Translations under genes and position numbers: made by a program
NCBI RefSeq assembly: GCF_029051645.1
Contig: NZ_JAACFS010000002.1
Coordinates: 62,001 to 126,000 of the forward strand
Length of the DNA stretch: 64,000 nucleotides
Reading direction: 5' to 3'
Source of the DNA: Bradyrhizobium sp. CSA112
Lineage (GTDB): Bacteria > Pseudomonadota > Alphaproteobacteria > Rhizobiales > Xanthobacteraceae
Shown: positions 43,191-52,220 of the stretch, in pieces
How positions within the stretch are numbered: position 1 is the first letter of the stretch
How the letters are laid out: every line of letters starts with the position of its first letter
The notes under the pieces: model-generated
What the model saw: the letters and a program-made list of their open reading frames with translations, nothing else
Told to the model about the DNA's origin: nothing
The model's database searches: none

Positions 43191-44672
43191 CTACACCACC
43201 GCGTTTCGCGCGATCGTCTCGCGGTAGAAAGCCGCGCTCAGCTTGGGTGTGCGGCGCCTGGTATCGAAGTCGACGTGGTAGAGGCCGAAGCGCTGTTCAT
43301 ATCCGTCGGACCATTCGAAATTGTCCATCAGGCTCCACAGGAAGTATCCGAACACGGGCACGCCCTCGGACGTGGCACGCTGCAACTGCGTCAAATAGTT
43401 GCGCAAGTACATGATGCGATCGACGTCGTAGATGGTTCCGTCCGCTGCCGGCTGGTCGCTCCCCGACGTGCCGTTCTCGGTGATGTAGATCGACTTCACG
43501 TTCCACAGCTTGGCCACATGGCGCGGCACCCAGTACATGGCCTCGGGGCCGGGCCTGAGCCAGCTCGCCTTCATGTGTGGGAACGATTTGGGAAATGGCG
43601 CCAGTGTGAAGCCGCGTTCGTTGTCGGCAGCAACGACGTAATGATCAGGCATGTAAACATTCAGCCCGACAAAATCGATCGGGGAGGAGATGATGCGCAG
43701 ATCTTCGGCGGTGTATTTCGGAGCATCTTTGCCGGCCTGCGCGAGATATGCATCAGTGTATTTTCCCTCGAGCATCACCGTCAGATAGCCTGCATTGAGC
43801 TCTCGCGTCGCGATCTCGGCTGCGCGGATGTTCGCAGGCGCTTCGATGGCCGGGATGCAGCTCACGGCATTCTCCGCCGGACCGACCCTGATTCCGGCCT
43901 GCCCATTGGCCCGGATCGCCTGAACCGCGAGACCGTGGCCCAGCGCGACGTTGTGCCGGACCTGCTTCACGTCCGATGGGGATAGTTTGAGCCCCGGCGC
44001 ATCGGCGCCAAATTCATGGCCGAGATGGACGAGCCTGGAGCATTCGTTGATGGTGAAGAAGTGCTTCACGCGGTCGCTTAGCCGTCCCGTGACGTGGGCT
44101 GCGTAATCCGCAAATGCCTTTGACGTATCGCGCGAGGTCCAGCCGCCGAAGCGGTCCTGAAGCGCCTGCGGCAGATCCCAATGATACAGCGTCGCAAACG
44201 GCTTGATGTCGTTCGCCAACAGTTCGTCCACAAGGCGGTTGTAGAAATCGAGGCCTTTTGGATTTGGCGAGCCAACCCCTTCCGGGAAGACGCGCGGCCA
44301 TGCGATCGAGAATCGATAGGCCTTTGTGCCCAGCGCCTTCATTAGCTGGATGTCTTCCTTGTAGAGATGATAGTGGTCGGTCGCAGTATCGCCGTTGCTG
44401 TTGTCGGAGATCGTTCCGCTCGTGTGGGCGAAGCGGTCCCAGATCGATGGACCGCGGCCATCTTCGTTCACGGCGCCCTCGACCTGATAGGCGGAGGTCG
44501 CCGTACCCCACAGAAAACCGTTCGGAAAACCGGAAGAGGTTTTTCGATTTCGCGCTCCGGTGTCTTCGTCCAATTGAGCCAGTCCCGGCCCGGTCGACAG
44601 CATCGACGTTGCAAGCGCCGACCAGCCTGCAATCCTGCCAAATTGGCGCCGGGAAAATCTCATGAATGGCAT
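43191..44672 (-). CDS. GH1 family beta-glucosidase with twin-arginine signal
   Basis: Protein of 493 residues. A Tat signal (MRFSRRQFGRIAGWSALA, about 4-33) precedes the GH1 barrel. FLWGTATSAYQVEGA marks the domain start. The acid/base Glu is E210 in TINEC and the nucleophile is E399 in ITENGTSG. GH1 enzymes normally read NEP at the first site; here it is NEC. Export of a GH1 enzyme is less common than a cytosolic one, so the substrate may be periplasmic beta-glucan or plant-derived glucosides. It is divergent from a GH17-like glucan gene with 167 bp between. Starts at 44672 and 44663 are possible. Confidence 0.92.
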   Translation of the reverse strand: MPFMRFSRRQFGRIAGWSALATSMLSTGPGLAQLDEDTGARNRKTSSGFPNGFLWGTATSAYQVEGAVNEDGRGPSIWDRFAHTSGTISDNSNGDTATDHYHLYKEDIQLMKALGTKAYRFSIAWPRVFPEGVGSPNPKGLDFYNRLVDELLANDIKPFATLYHWDLPQALQDRFGGWTSRDTSKAFADYAAHVTGRLSDRVKHFFTINECSRLVHLGHEFGADAPGLKLSPSDVKQVRHNVALGHGLAVQAIRANGQAGIRVGPAENAVSCIPAIEAPANIRAAEIATRELNAGYLTVMLEGKYTDAYLAQAGKDAPKYTAEDLRIISSPIDFVGLNVYMPDHYVVAADNERGFTLAPFPKSFPHMKASWLRPGPEAMYWVPRHVAKLWNVKSIYITENGTSGSDQPAADGTIYDVDRIMYLRNYLTQLQRATSEGVPVFGYFLWSLMDNFEWSDGYEQRFGLYHVDFDTRRRTPKLSAAFYRETIARNAVV

Positions 44673-44839
44673 CTTTTCCCTCGCCGCGCGGAATCAATTT
44701 TGAGCAAAACAAGGCTTACTCTTGATGCTTCGTGTTTGTAGCAAGCCTTATATCACTGCTTCGGCGATCCAGCGCAATTGTGTACGCGGGCCGGGTCGAC
44801 AGGGCTGTCGCACGGGGCTAAACAGGCGGATCTATTCAC

Positions 44840-46468
44840 TTGGGAGCAGGACCGATCGGCATTCGCACGCCGCTGGCGCTTCTTGTTGTATCGCTGGGCA
44901 TCATTGCCGCGGCGTGGTGGTGGCTGGCCACGCCGGTGGCGCTGACGCGCGCGCCGATCGATGATGCGGCGAAGCTGGAGTGCGTGTCCTACGCGCCGTT
45001 CAGGGGCGATCAGACGCCGCATGATCCGACGCTCATCGTCAGCCCGGAGCAGATCGCGGAGGACTTACGCGAACTCGCCAAGGTCTCCAAATGCATCCGC
45101 ACCTATTCCATCGACAACGGGCTCGACAAGGTCCCCGAGCTAGCGTCCAGGGTCGGCTTGAAGGTTCTGCTCGGCGTGTGGATCGGACGCGATCGGGCGA
45201 AGAACGCCCAGCTCGCCGACATCGCGGTCTCGCTGGTCAAGGATCATCCCGGCACGGTCACGGCGGTGATCGTCGGCAGCGAAGTGCTGCTGCGCGGGGA
45301 GATGACCGTATCCGACCTGCGGCAGATTATCCGCTCGGTCAAACCGCGCGTGAACGTGCCGGTGACCTATGCCGATGTCTGGGAATTCTGGCTGCGTTAT
45401 CGCGAAGTGGGAGAGGACGTCGATTTCGTCACTGCCCATTTCCTGCCCTATTGGGAGGACGTTCCGCCGCGCGCCGAAGATGCAGCCGCACATGTGGATG
45501 ACATTCGCAAGCAGTTGGCGGCAGCCTTTCCCGGCAAGGAGATCCTGATCGGCGAAACCGGCTGGCCAAGCCATGGGCGGATGCGCGACGGCGCGCTGGC
45601 TTCCCGCGTCAATCAGGCGCGTTTCATTTCCGAGATTCTCGAACGCGCGAGACGGGACAATTTTCGCGTCAATCTGTTCGAGGCCTATGACGAACCGTGG
45701 AAGCGCCGCTGGGAAGGAACGGTGGGCGGTTATTGGGGGCTGTTCGACGGGACCGAACGCAAGCTGAAATATCCGGCCGGGGTGGCTATCAGCAACTATC
45801 CGTTCTGGAAGCTGCAGATGGGAAGCGGGCTGTTTCTTTGCATCGGCGTATTCGCAGTAGCCTTGTTCACGCTGAAGCGCCGGCCGTCGCGGCCGCCATT
45901 GGCATCGTGGCTCGCGGTCGCCGTGTCCGCGACCACTGGTGGGATCTTGCTGGGGGTGGGCGCCGACAAGATGCTCCACGAAAGCTACGGGCTGGGCGGT
46001 TGGCTGGTTCAGGGCTTGCTGCTGGCTGCAGCCACCGCTGCACCGCTGCTGTCCACCTATGCCTTGATGTCCGGGCGCGGGCTTCCGTCGTTTCTTGAAG
46101 TGTTGGGACCGCCCAAGGGCCTGACCCCATTTTTCATGGCCAACATGATGGGCATTACGCTGATCGTGACGACGCTCATTGCCGCGCAGACCGCACTCAG
46201 CTTGATATTCGACGCGCGCTGGCGCGACTTCCCATTCGCCGCCCTGACCATGGCGGTGGTGCCGTTCTGGACATTGGCCTTTCTCAACGGTTCGAAATCC
46301 GGCGAGCGGCCGCTCTCCGAGGCCGTGTTTGCCGGGCTGCTCGCCATGGCAGCCGTCTATATCGTCTTCAACGAAGGGTTCGAGAACTGGCAGGCGATGT
46401 GGACGGGCGCGATATATTTGCTGCTCGGCAGTGCGCTGTGGCGGGCGCGCACTGTTGCTGTTGTCTGA
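44840..46468 (+). CDS. GH17-like glucan enzyme with C-terminal membrane domain (NdvC-like)
   Basis: Protein of 542 residues. One N-terminal membrane helix (about 8-28) is followed by a GH17-type barrel (about 50-300) with candidate acid/base Glu in VIVGSEVLLRGE and nucleophile Glu in GETGWPSHG. At least six further helices follow (about 325-540). This organisation resembles rhizobial beta-(1,6)/(1,3)-glucan synthases of NdvC type, which use GH17-like domains to branch or elongate cyclic glucans. The start TTG 44840 is weakly supported. The neighbouring exported beta-glucosidase may act on the same polymer. Confidence 0.82.
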   Translation: MGAGPIGIRTPLALLVVSLGIIAAAWWWLATPVALTRAPIDDAAKLECVSYAPFRGDQTPHDPTLIVSPEQIAEDLRELAKVSKCIRTYSIDNGLDKVPELASRVGLKVLLGVWIGRDRAKNAQLADIAVSLVKDHPGTVTAVIVGSEVLLRGEMTVSDLRQIIRSVKPRVNVPVTYADVWEFWLRYREVGEDVDFVTAHFLPYWEDVPPRAEDAAAHVDDIRKQLAAAFPGKEILIGETGWPSHGRMRDGALASRVNQARFISEILERARRDNFRVNLFEAYDEPWKRRWEGTVGGYWGLFDGTERKLKYPAGVAISNYPFWKLQMGSGLFLCIGVFAVALFTLKRRPSRPPLASWLAVAVSATTGGILLGVGADKMLHESYGLGGWLVQGLLLAAATAAPLLSTYALMSGRGLPSFLEVLGPPKGLTPFFMANMMGITLIVTTLIAAQTALSLIFDARWRDFPFAALTMAVVPFWTLAFLNGSKSGERPLSEAVFAGLLAMAAVYIVFNEGFENWQAMWTGAIYLLLGSALWRARTVAVV

Positions 46469-46550
46469 GTTCGGATCGTCGATGGCCTGATCGCGCTCAA
46501 CAACGCTGCCGCGAACAACGCGGCATTAGCTGATCGGCACCGTGGTCATT

Positions 46551-46668
46551 GTCGTCCCTGCGAACGCAGGGACCCATACGCTGCGGCCCATCGGCAAGGC
46601 GATGGTGTCGGTTGTCTTCGTAACAACTGGTATCGGTGGTTATGGGTCCCTGCGTTCGCAGGGACGAC
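46551..46668. repeat. palindromic intergenic repeat, family C copy 2
   Basis: Ends GTCGTCCCTGCGAACGCAGG and CCTGCGTTCGCAGGGACGAC are perfect inverted copies, each a hairpin. It matches the ends of the element at 19003. It lies between the GH17-like gene and the threonine aldolase gene end. Confidence 0.85.
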
Positions 46669-46721
46669 GCATGTAGTTACAGACCTACGGATTACCGGGA
46701 TCGGAATGACGCCCTGATAGC

Positions 46722-47789
46722 TCACGCCCCGCGTACGATCGCGCGCACGATACCGACCGTTTCCTCGATCATCGCCGCGCTGACGTCGAGATGTGTGCAG
46801 GCGCGAATGCGGCCCTCCATCATGGCAAGCAGAACGCCGCGCTTGCGCAAGGCATCGACCATTTTGCCGCCGGCGATGCCCGCGCCGTCGGGCTTGAAGA
46901 ACACCAGATTGGTCTCGGGCTGCTGCACCTCGACGCCGTTGATTTGCGACAGCCCCCGCGCCAGCGCCCGCGCATTGGCGTGGTCGTCGGCGAGGCGGTC
47001 GACGTGATGGTCGAGCGCGTAGACGCAGGCCGCGGCGCAGATGCCGGCCTGCCGCATCGATCCGCCGAGGCGCTGCTTCCAGCGCCAGACATCGTCGATG
47101 AAGGCGCGCGAACCCGCAATCACGCCGCCGATCGGCGCGCCGAGGCCTTTTGAGAAATCGATCCAGGCCGAATCCCATCCCGCGGCCATATCTTTCGCCG
47201 ATATACCGGTCGCGACGCAGGCGTTTAGTAGCCGCGCGCCATCCATGTGGGTGATGAGCCCGTGCGCCTTGGCGATCGCTACCACTTCATCGAGCGCCGC
47301 CTTCTTCCAGATCGTGCCGCCGCCGATATTGGCGGTCTGCTCGACGCTGACGACGGTCTGCGGCGGCTGGTAGCGCGAGCGCGGGTGAAGCGCGGCGCGG
47401 AATGTTTCCGGCGCGAATTGTCCGTCGTCGCCCGGCAGCGGCATGATCTGGAAACCGCCGAGGGCTGCATGCGCGCCGCCTTCGCGGGCGATGATATGCG
47501 CGCTGGCATGGGCCAGAATTTCATCGCCCGGCCGGCAATGGGCGAGCGTCGCCGCGACGTTGCACATGGTGCCCGACGGCATGAACACGGCGGCTTCCTT
47601 GCCGAGCAGGTCAGCGACACGTTCGCACAGCAGGTTCACCGTGGGGTCGTCGCCGATCTGTTCGTCGCCCACTTCAGCCCGCGCCATCGCCTCGCGCATT
47701 GCGGGCGTCGGCCGCGTCTGCGTGTCCGACAGCAGATTGATGCGGATGGGGTCAGCCTTGGGATCGCGGGGGGCAGGGGTGTAGTGCAT
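46722..47789 (-). CDS. low-specificity threonine aldolase (PLP enzyme)
   Basis: Enzyme of 355 residues in the aminotransferase fold. The N-terminal NLLSDTQTRPTPAMREAMA and the VGDEQIGDDPTVNLLCERVADLLGKEAAVFMPSGTMCNVAA block are diagnostic for threonine aldolases. The PLP lysine is K214 in DFSKGLGAPIGG, and the Asp that contacts the pyridine nitrogen lies in HMDGARLLNA. It cleaves threonine (or related beta-hydroxy amino acids) to glycine and an aldehyde. It is upstream of, and in line with, a family C repeat. The hydroxyacid dehydrogenase gene precedes it on the same strand with 43 bp between, so co-transcription is possible. Confidence 0.92.
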   Translation of the reverse strand: MHYTPAPRDPKADPIRINLLSDTQTRPTPAMREAMARAEVGDEQIGDDPTVNLLCERVADLLGKEAAVFMPSGTMCNVAATLAHCRPGDEILAHASAHIIAREGGAHAALGGFQIMPLPGDDGQFAPETFRAALHPRSRYQPPQTVVSVEQTANIGGGTIWKKAALDEVVAIAKAHGLITHMDGARLLNACVATGISAKDMAAGWDSAWIDFSKGLGAPIGGVIAGSRAFIDDVWRWKQRLGGSMRQAGICAAACVYALDHHVDRLADDHANARALARGLSQINGVEVQQPETNLVFFKPDGAGIAGGKMVDALRKRGVLLAMMEGRIRACTHLDVSAAMIEETVGIVRAIVRGA

Positions 47790-47832
47790 GATGGGTTCTC
47801 GATATTTGCAACGCGATGAGGGGGAGAAGGAA

Positions 47833-48978
47833 TTACCTGAAGCGCAGATTTTCGCGTGACAACTGGTCGATTGATCTGCAGCCCATCAGCTTCATTCCTC
47901 GCTCGATCTCGGCCCGCATCAGGCCGAGGGCGCGCTCAACGCCGGCCTGACCGGCCGCGGCCAGAGGATAAAGATAGAAGCGTCCGACGCCAACAGCCTT
48001 GGCTCCGAGCGACAGCGCTTTCAGGACGTGGGTTCCGCGCTGGATTCCCCCGTCCATGACCACGTCGATCTGGTCGCCCACGGCATCCACGATTTCAGCA
48101 AGCTGGTCGAACGGCGCGCGCGAACCGTCGAGCTGCCGACCGCCGTGGTTGGATAGCACGATTCCAGTGCATCCAATTTGAACGGCGCGTCTGGCATCCG
48201 CCACCGACATGATGCCCTTCAGGCAGAATTGTCCGTTCCATAGCTGCACCATTTCGGCCACGTCGTCCCAATTCATCGAGGGGTCAAGCATTTCGGTGAA
48301 ATAGCGGCCGATCGACATGGCGCCGCCGCTCATGTCAACGTGCCGGTCGAGCTGCGGCAGTTTGAAGCCCTCATGCGTGACGTAGTTGATGCCCCACATC
48401 GGCTTGATCGCGAACTGGTACATTCCGGCCAGCGTCAGCTTGAAGGGAATCGAAAACCCGGTGCGCAGGTCGCGTTCCCGGTTGCCGCCGGTGATGCTGT
48501 CCACCGTCAGCATCATGACCTCGACGCCGGCTTCCTTCGCGCGTTGCATCATGGCGCGGTTGAGTCCGCGATCCCGGTGAAAATAGAACTGATAGACCTG
48601 CGGCGTATCGTACGCCTTGCGCAGTTCCTCAAGACTCACCGTGCCGAGCGAGGATACGCCGAACATCGTGCCAAACTTCGCCGCCGCGGCGGCAACGGCG
48701 CGTTCGCCGGTATGGTGGAACAGGCGCTGCAGCGCGGTCGGCGAACAGTAAAGCGGCATGGCCAGTTTCTGGCCCATGACGGTCACCGACATGTCGATGG
48801 TTTCCACGCCGCGCAGGACGTTGGGCACCAGATCGCAGCGCTCGAAGCTTGCGGTATTCTGGCGAAGGGTTACCTCGTCGTCAGCCGCACCATCGATGTA
48901 ATTAAAGATCGGACCGGGCAACCGTTGTTGAGCCAGCTTGCGGAAATCGTGGAAGTTGTAGCAGTCGCTCAAACGCAT
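47833..48978 (-). CDS. FMN-dependent alpha-hydroxy-acid dehydrogenase (LldD-type)
   Basis: Enzyme of about 381 residues. The FMN barrel is shown by YFSPTAL-like SPTALQRLFH, PVQFYFHRDR-like QVYQFYFHRDR, and the catalytic histidine and arginine in SNHGGRQLDGSRAPFDQLAEI. The end VMDGGIQRGTHVLKALSLGAKAVGVGR binds the flavin phosphate. It oxidises an L-2-hydroxy acid such as lactate and passes electrons to oxygen or quinone. The start at ATG 48978 (MRLSDCYNFHDF) fits the family; 49005 adds nine residues. It probably precedes the threonine aldolase in one transcript. Confidence 0.92.
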   Translation of the reverse strand: MRLSDCYNFHDFRKLAQQRLPGPIFNYIDGAADDEVTLRQNTASFERCDLVPNVLRGVETIDMSVTVMGQKLAMPLYCSPTALQRLFHHTGERAVAAAAAKFGTMFGVSSLGTVSLEELRKAYDTPQVYQFYFHRDRGLNRAMMQRAKEAGVEVMMLTVDSITGGNRERDLRTGFSIPFKLTLAGMYQFAIKPMWGINYVTHEGFKLPQLDRHVDMSGGAMSIGRYFTEMLDPSMNWDDVAEMVQLWNGQFCLKGIMSVADARRAVQIGCTGIVLSNHGGRQLDGSRAPFDQLAEIVDAVGDQIDVVMDGGIQRGTHVLKALSLGAKAVGVGRFYLYPLAAAGQAGVERALGLMRAEIERGMKLMGCRSIDQLSRENLRFR

Positions 48979-49087
48979 GTTGTCCCCCGGCACCGATCCA
49001 ACCATGGCCGTCCCTGGCTGAATCTTGGGCTGAATCCTACTTGCAAGCCGGCGTTTGAACCATGCGCATTACAAACTGCGGATAAAA

Positions 49088-49114
49088 AAAGGCCCCGGCA
49101 AAACCGGGGCCTTT
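49088..49114 (-). terminator. intrinsic terminator of rpsD
   Basis: Arms AAAGGCCCCGG and CCGGGGCCTTT enclose CAAAA. Read leftward the stem is followed by a run of T (complement of the A-run at 49084-49090). It lies about 24 bp after the rpsD stop codon. Confidence 0.9.
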
Positions 49115-49137
49115 GATATCTCGGAACTGAAGACCGA

Positions 49138-49755
49138 TCAGCGCGAATAGAATTCGACGATCAGATGCGGCTCCATCTGCACAGCGAACGGCACGTCCGA
49201 CAGCGCGGGGATGCGGCTGAACTTCGCGGTCATCTTGGAGTGATCGACTTCGAGGAAGTCGGGCACGTCGCGCTCGCCGAGCTGGCTTGCTTCCAGAACC
49301 GGGGTGAGCTGCTTGGAGGATTCCTTGATCTCGATGACGTCGCCGGGCTTGAGCTTGTAGCTCGAAATGTTGACGCGGCGGCCGTTCACCTTGATGTGGC
49401 CGTGGTTGATGAACTGGCGGGCGGCGAACATCGTCGCCACGAACTTGGCGCGATAGACCACGGTGTCGAGGCGGCGCTCCAGGAGGCCGATCAGGTTCTC
49501 GCCGGTATCGCCCTTCATCCGGCCGGCCTCGACATAGATGCCGTGGAACTGGCGCTCGGAAATGTTGGCGTAATAGCCCTTCAGCTTCTGCTTGGCGCGG
49601 AGCTGCACGCCGAAGTCGGACAGCTTGCCCTTGCGGCGCTGGCCGTGCTGGCCGGGACCATATTCACGGCGGTTCACGGGGCTCTTGGGGCGGCCCCAGA
49701 TATTCTGGCCCATACGGCGATCGATCTTGTATTTCGCCTCACTGCGCTTTGTCAT
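49138..49755 (-). CDS. rpsD: 30S ribosomal protein S4
   Basis: Protein of 205 residues, the standard S4 length. The opening [26 protein letters not shown], the [21 protein letters not shown] segment and the S4 RNA-binding domain ([35 protein letters not shown]) are unambiguous. It binds 16S rRNA early in 30S assembly. ATG 49755 is the family start; the in-frame extension to 49857 is leader. It is monocistronic with its own terminator. Confidence 0.98.
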   Translation of the reverse strand: MTKRSEAKYKIDRRMGQNIWGRPKSPVNRREYGPGQHGQRRKGKLSDFGVQLRAKQKLKGYYANISERQFHGIYVEAGRMKGDTGENLIGLLERRLDTVVYRAKFVATMFAARQFINHGHIKVNGRRVNISSYKLKPGDVIEIKESSKQLTPVLEASQLGERDVPDFLEVDHSKMTAKFSRIPALSDVPFAVQMEPHLIVEFYSR

Positions 49756-49956
49756 CGCGTCCTCTGCATAGAGTTGGAGTGTTGAGGAAACGCGCCCTCC
49801 TGTGCACCGGCATTGCCGGGGCCGACAGATCCGCCTCGAAAGCTCGGGGAAGACCACGGGTCGCGAAACGCAACGCGGGCCGAAACCGGCCCGCGAGCAA
49901 GCGGGTTCTTAAGGAGAAACGGCGGTTCTGTCAACGAAAAGGGGCTGGTTTGGCTC

Positions 49957-50052
49957 CGTCATTCCGGGGCGCGAAGCGAACCCGGAATCTCGAGATTCTC
50001 AGGTGCGCAATTGCGCACCGTAGTTCGATGCTTCGCATCGCCCCGGAATGAC
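49957..50052. repeat. palindromic intergenic repeat, family E copy 3
   Basis: Ends CGTCATTCCGGGGCG and CGCCCCGGAATGAC, with the internal GAATCTCGAGATTC, GTGCGCAATTGCGCAC and GATGCTTCGCATC modules also seen at 34134. A second partial end (GGTCCGGAATGACG) follows to 50073. Confidence 0.85.
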
Positions 50053-50085
50053 TGCCAAAGGTCCGGAATGACGACCAAGAGGCCG

Positions 50086-50865
50086 TCAGGTCGCGACCGC
50101 CCGGACCGGTTTGGGCTCGGTTTGCTGCCGATTGGCGCGCAATTCAGCGGCAATTTCGCCGTTCAGCACCTGTTCCAGCCGGTTTAGCGCCCTGGCCATC
50201 GGGGCGGCATCGGTAATCCGGTGATCCCAGCGCAGCACGACGTCGATGGTCTGGTCGGGCTTTTCCACCCCATAGCTCAGGACGAATGGCCCGGGGCTGA
50301 TGGCATGGAGCTGGCCGGCGCCATAGGCGGCCACTGAGGTCACCCCAAAACTGCCGAAATAATTGGCCCGCTGGCGGCCGAAATTCAGTCCAATCGCCCA
50401 GAACAGCCGGCGTAGCGGCAGCGGCAGCCGGGTCGTCCGCAGGATCTTCCGGAACGCCGGCACCTCGTTAATCGGCGCCGTCTTGGCGTGCCGGATCAGC
50501 GCATCGACCTCCGCCAGCGGCATTTCATCGGGGGCGGCGACCTTTTGCGGCAGCACGCATTCCTGGCCGTGTTCGATCCGGGCGATCGCCACCATCGCGA
50601 CGCTGCGCGGCAGTTCATAGAAGGCCGGCAGCGGCCATTTGACGTAGAGCGTGCGCAGGATCGGCTCTTCCTTTGCCACCAGCGCGAACGCCTTGACGAA
50701 GATCGCGGCCCAGCCTGGGCGCTGCGCAGCCTGTCCCCGGGCCTCCAACAGGCCGCGGATGGTGAGGGGGCGCGTCAGCGAAACAAAGGGCACGCGGAGC
50801 GACGCATGCATGAGGTCGGCGACCAGGCGGCGCGGTAGTGTGATTTTTCGAACCGTTCCGCGCAT
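50086..50865 (-). CDS. stand-alone E2-like 2-oxo acid dehydrogenase acyltransferase domain
   Basis: Protein of 259 residues that resembles only the catalytic domain of dihydrolipoamide acyltransferases, without lipoyl or subunit-binding domains. It is recognised by ISPGPFVLSYGVEKPDQTIDVVLRWDHRITDAAPMARALNRLEQVL, matching the E2 C-terminus. The catalytic His is in DHRITDA, where E2s have DHRxxDG. The N-terminal part (LMHASLRVPFVSLTRPLTI) corresponds to the start of the acyltransferase fold. No E1 or E3 genes are near. It may transfer an acyl group in a non-PDH role. The family is clear; the function is open. Confidence 0.8.
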   Translation of the reverse strand: MRGTVRKITLPRRLVADLMHASLRVPFVSLTRPLTIRGLLEARGQAAQRPGWAAIFVKAFALVAKEEPILRTLYVKWPLPAFYELPRSVAMVAIARIEHGQECVLPQKVAAPDEMPLAEVDALIRHAKTAPINEVPAFRKILRTTRLPLPLRRLFWAIGLNFGRQRANYFGSFGVTSVAAYGAGQLHAISPGPFVLSYGVEKPDQTIDVVLRWDHRITDAAPMARALNRLEQVLNGEIAAELRANRQQTEPKPVRAVAT

Positions 50866-51063
50866 CGCTCCGCCCGAGTTTCGCGATAGACAAATCAGAA
50901 AGCCGGCATGCTGCCTTGGCAGCCTGCCAACCCCTCATCTAGCACGAACAAGGCGTTTTGACGCCAAAAGGTTCGCATCCGGATCGCCCAATTAACCGCC
51001 AGAGCGCGCGCGAAGACGACGTAAACCCCAAGGACTTTGAAGGGTTTGCCGCCGTCTCGGAAC

Positions 51064-51843
51064 CTATCGCTTGATCCCTTCAAAGCTCGCCGCCATGCCG
51101 CGTTGGAACAACGACCAGTCGAAGCCGAGCGCCAGCGCGACATAACCGCGCGCGATCATCCGATTGGCCTGCTCGGCGGTGCGCGCCACGCCGCCGATCG
51201 GCACGCCGCTCCTCAGGATGCCGGCTTCGGCGCGCGCCATCAGCTCCAGCACCTCGGGATCGTCGGGCAGGCCGCGCTTGTTGATGGAGGTGGCGAGGTC
51301 GCCGGGGCCGATCGCGGCGAGGTCGATGCCGGGCGTTGCCATGATCTCGTCGATGCGGTTGACCGCCTCGACATGCTCGATGGTGATCATGCAGATCATG
51401 TCGTCATCCGCGGTCGCCATGTAATCCGCCATCGACACGCCCCAGCGGAACGGCGCGTGAAACGGGCCCCACAGCCGGTCGCCTTTCGGCGGATAGCGCA
51501 CGCTGCGCACCGCCTTCTCGGCATCCGCGCGGCTGCAGATCATCGGAAAATTGATGCCGAGCGCGCCGAGGTCCATCGGCGCCTTCGCAAGCCACGGCTC
51601 GTTGGCGGCAATCCGCACCATCGGTACGCAGGGCGTGCCTGCCGTTGCGGTGATCATCGCATGCGCCGAGCCAAGGTCGATCGGTCCGTGTTCGAGATCG
51701 ATGATGATCCAGTCGATCCCGGAACGACCCATGATCTGCACGGTCTGGATCGAGGGAATGGTGGCGATCGCGCCGAAGGTCGGGCGCCCCTCGCGCCAGA
51801 GCTGGCGCAGACGATTGAGCGGCGCAGGTTTTGCGGAGGTCAA
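51064..51843 (-). CDS. HpcH/HpaI family aldolase
   Basis: Class II aldolase of 259 residues in the HpcH/HpaI (2-dehydro-3-deoxyglucarate / 4-hydroxy-2-oxoheptanedioate aldolase) family. The core blocks GIDWIIIDLEHGPIDLG, PMVRIAANEP, GINFPMICSRADAEKAVRSVRYPPKGDRLWGPF and IEHVEAVNRIDEIMATPGIDLAAIGPGDLATSI are all present, with metal ligands Glu and Asp in the last. It makes or cleaves 2-keto-4-hydroxy acids with pyruvate. The substrate is unspecified. It is a single gene divergent from the third serine hydrolase gene. Confidence 0.92.
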   Translation of the reverse strand: MTSAKPAPLNRLRQLWREGRPTFGAIATIPSIQTVQIMGRSGIDWIIIDLEHGPIDLGSAHAMITATAGTPCVPMVRIAANEPWLAKAPMDLGALGINFPMICSRADAEKAVRSVRYPPKGDRLWGPFHAPFRWGVSMADYMATADDDMICMITIEHVEAVNRIDEIMATPGIDLAAIGPGDLATSINKRGLPDDPEVLELMARAEAGILRSGVPIGGVARTAEQANRMIARGYVALALGFDWSLFQRGMAASFEGIKR

Positions 51844-52220
51844 GACGGAAACTCCTTAAATCAAACGGCCGATTCAAAAATGGGTGGCCAGTATCATATG
51901 GATAAATCCGTGGCCTATCGAGCCACATTGTTTTTAACTCATTGCACTGGCCGGGCGTGTAAATCCGCGGATGCGCTTTGCGGCCGCCTGTTGGCTTCAC
52001 CCCGAAAGCAGGTCCGCCCGGGCAGGTCGACCTGTCCGCCGCTGCTCTCGCCTGCGCAACCCGAGATCGAGGGAATTCGGGACTCAACGAACAGCGAGTG
52101 CTAATATCACAACACGAGAGGTCGAGGCGGCGCCGTGCCGACCGCGGTCATCGAACAAAGAATCAGCCTCGGGAGAGCTGCGCGGGCAATACCCGGGCTA
52201 TGCACGACAGGGAGGCCTCC
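51844..52220. other. divergent region between aldolase and serine hydrolase genes
   Basis: No gene is supported. A frame open from 51978 into the serine hydrolase is Arg-rich leader. A ribosome binding site GGGAGG (52210-52215) precedes ATG 52221. Confidence 0.4.
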
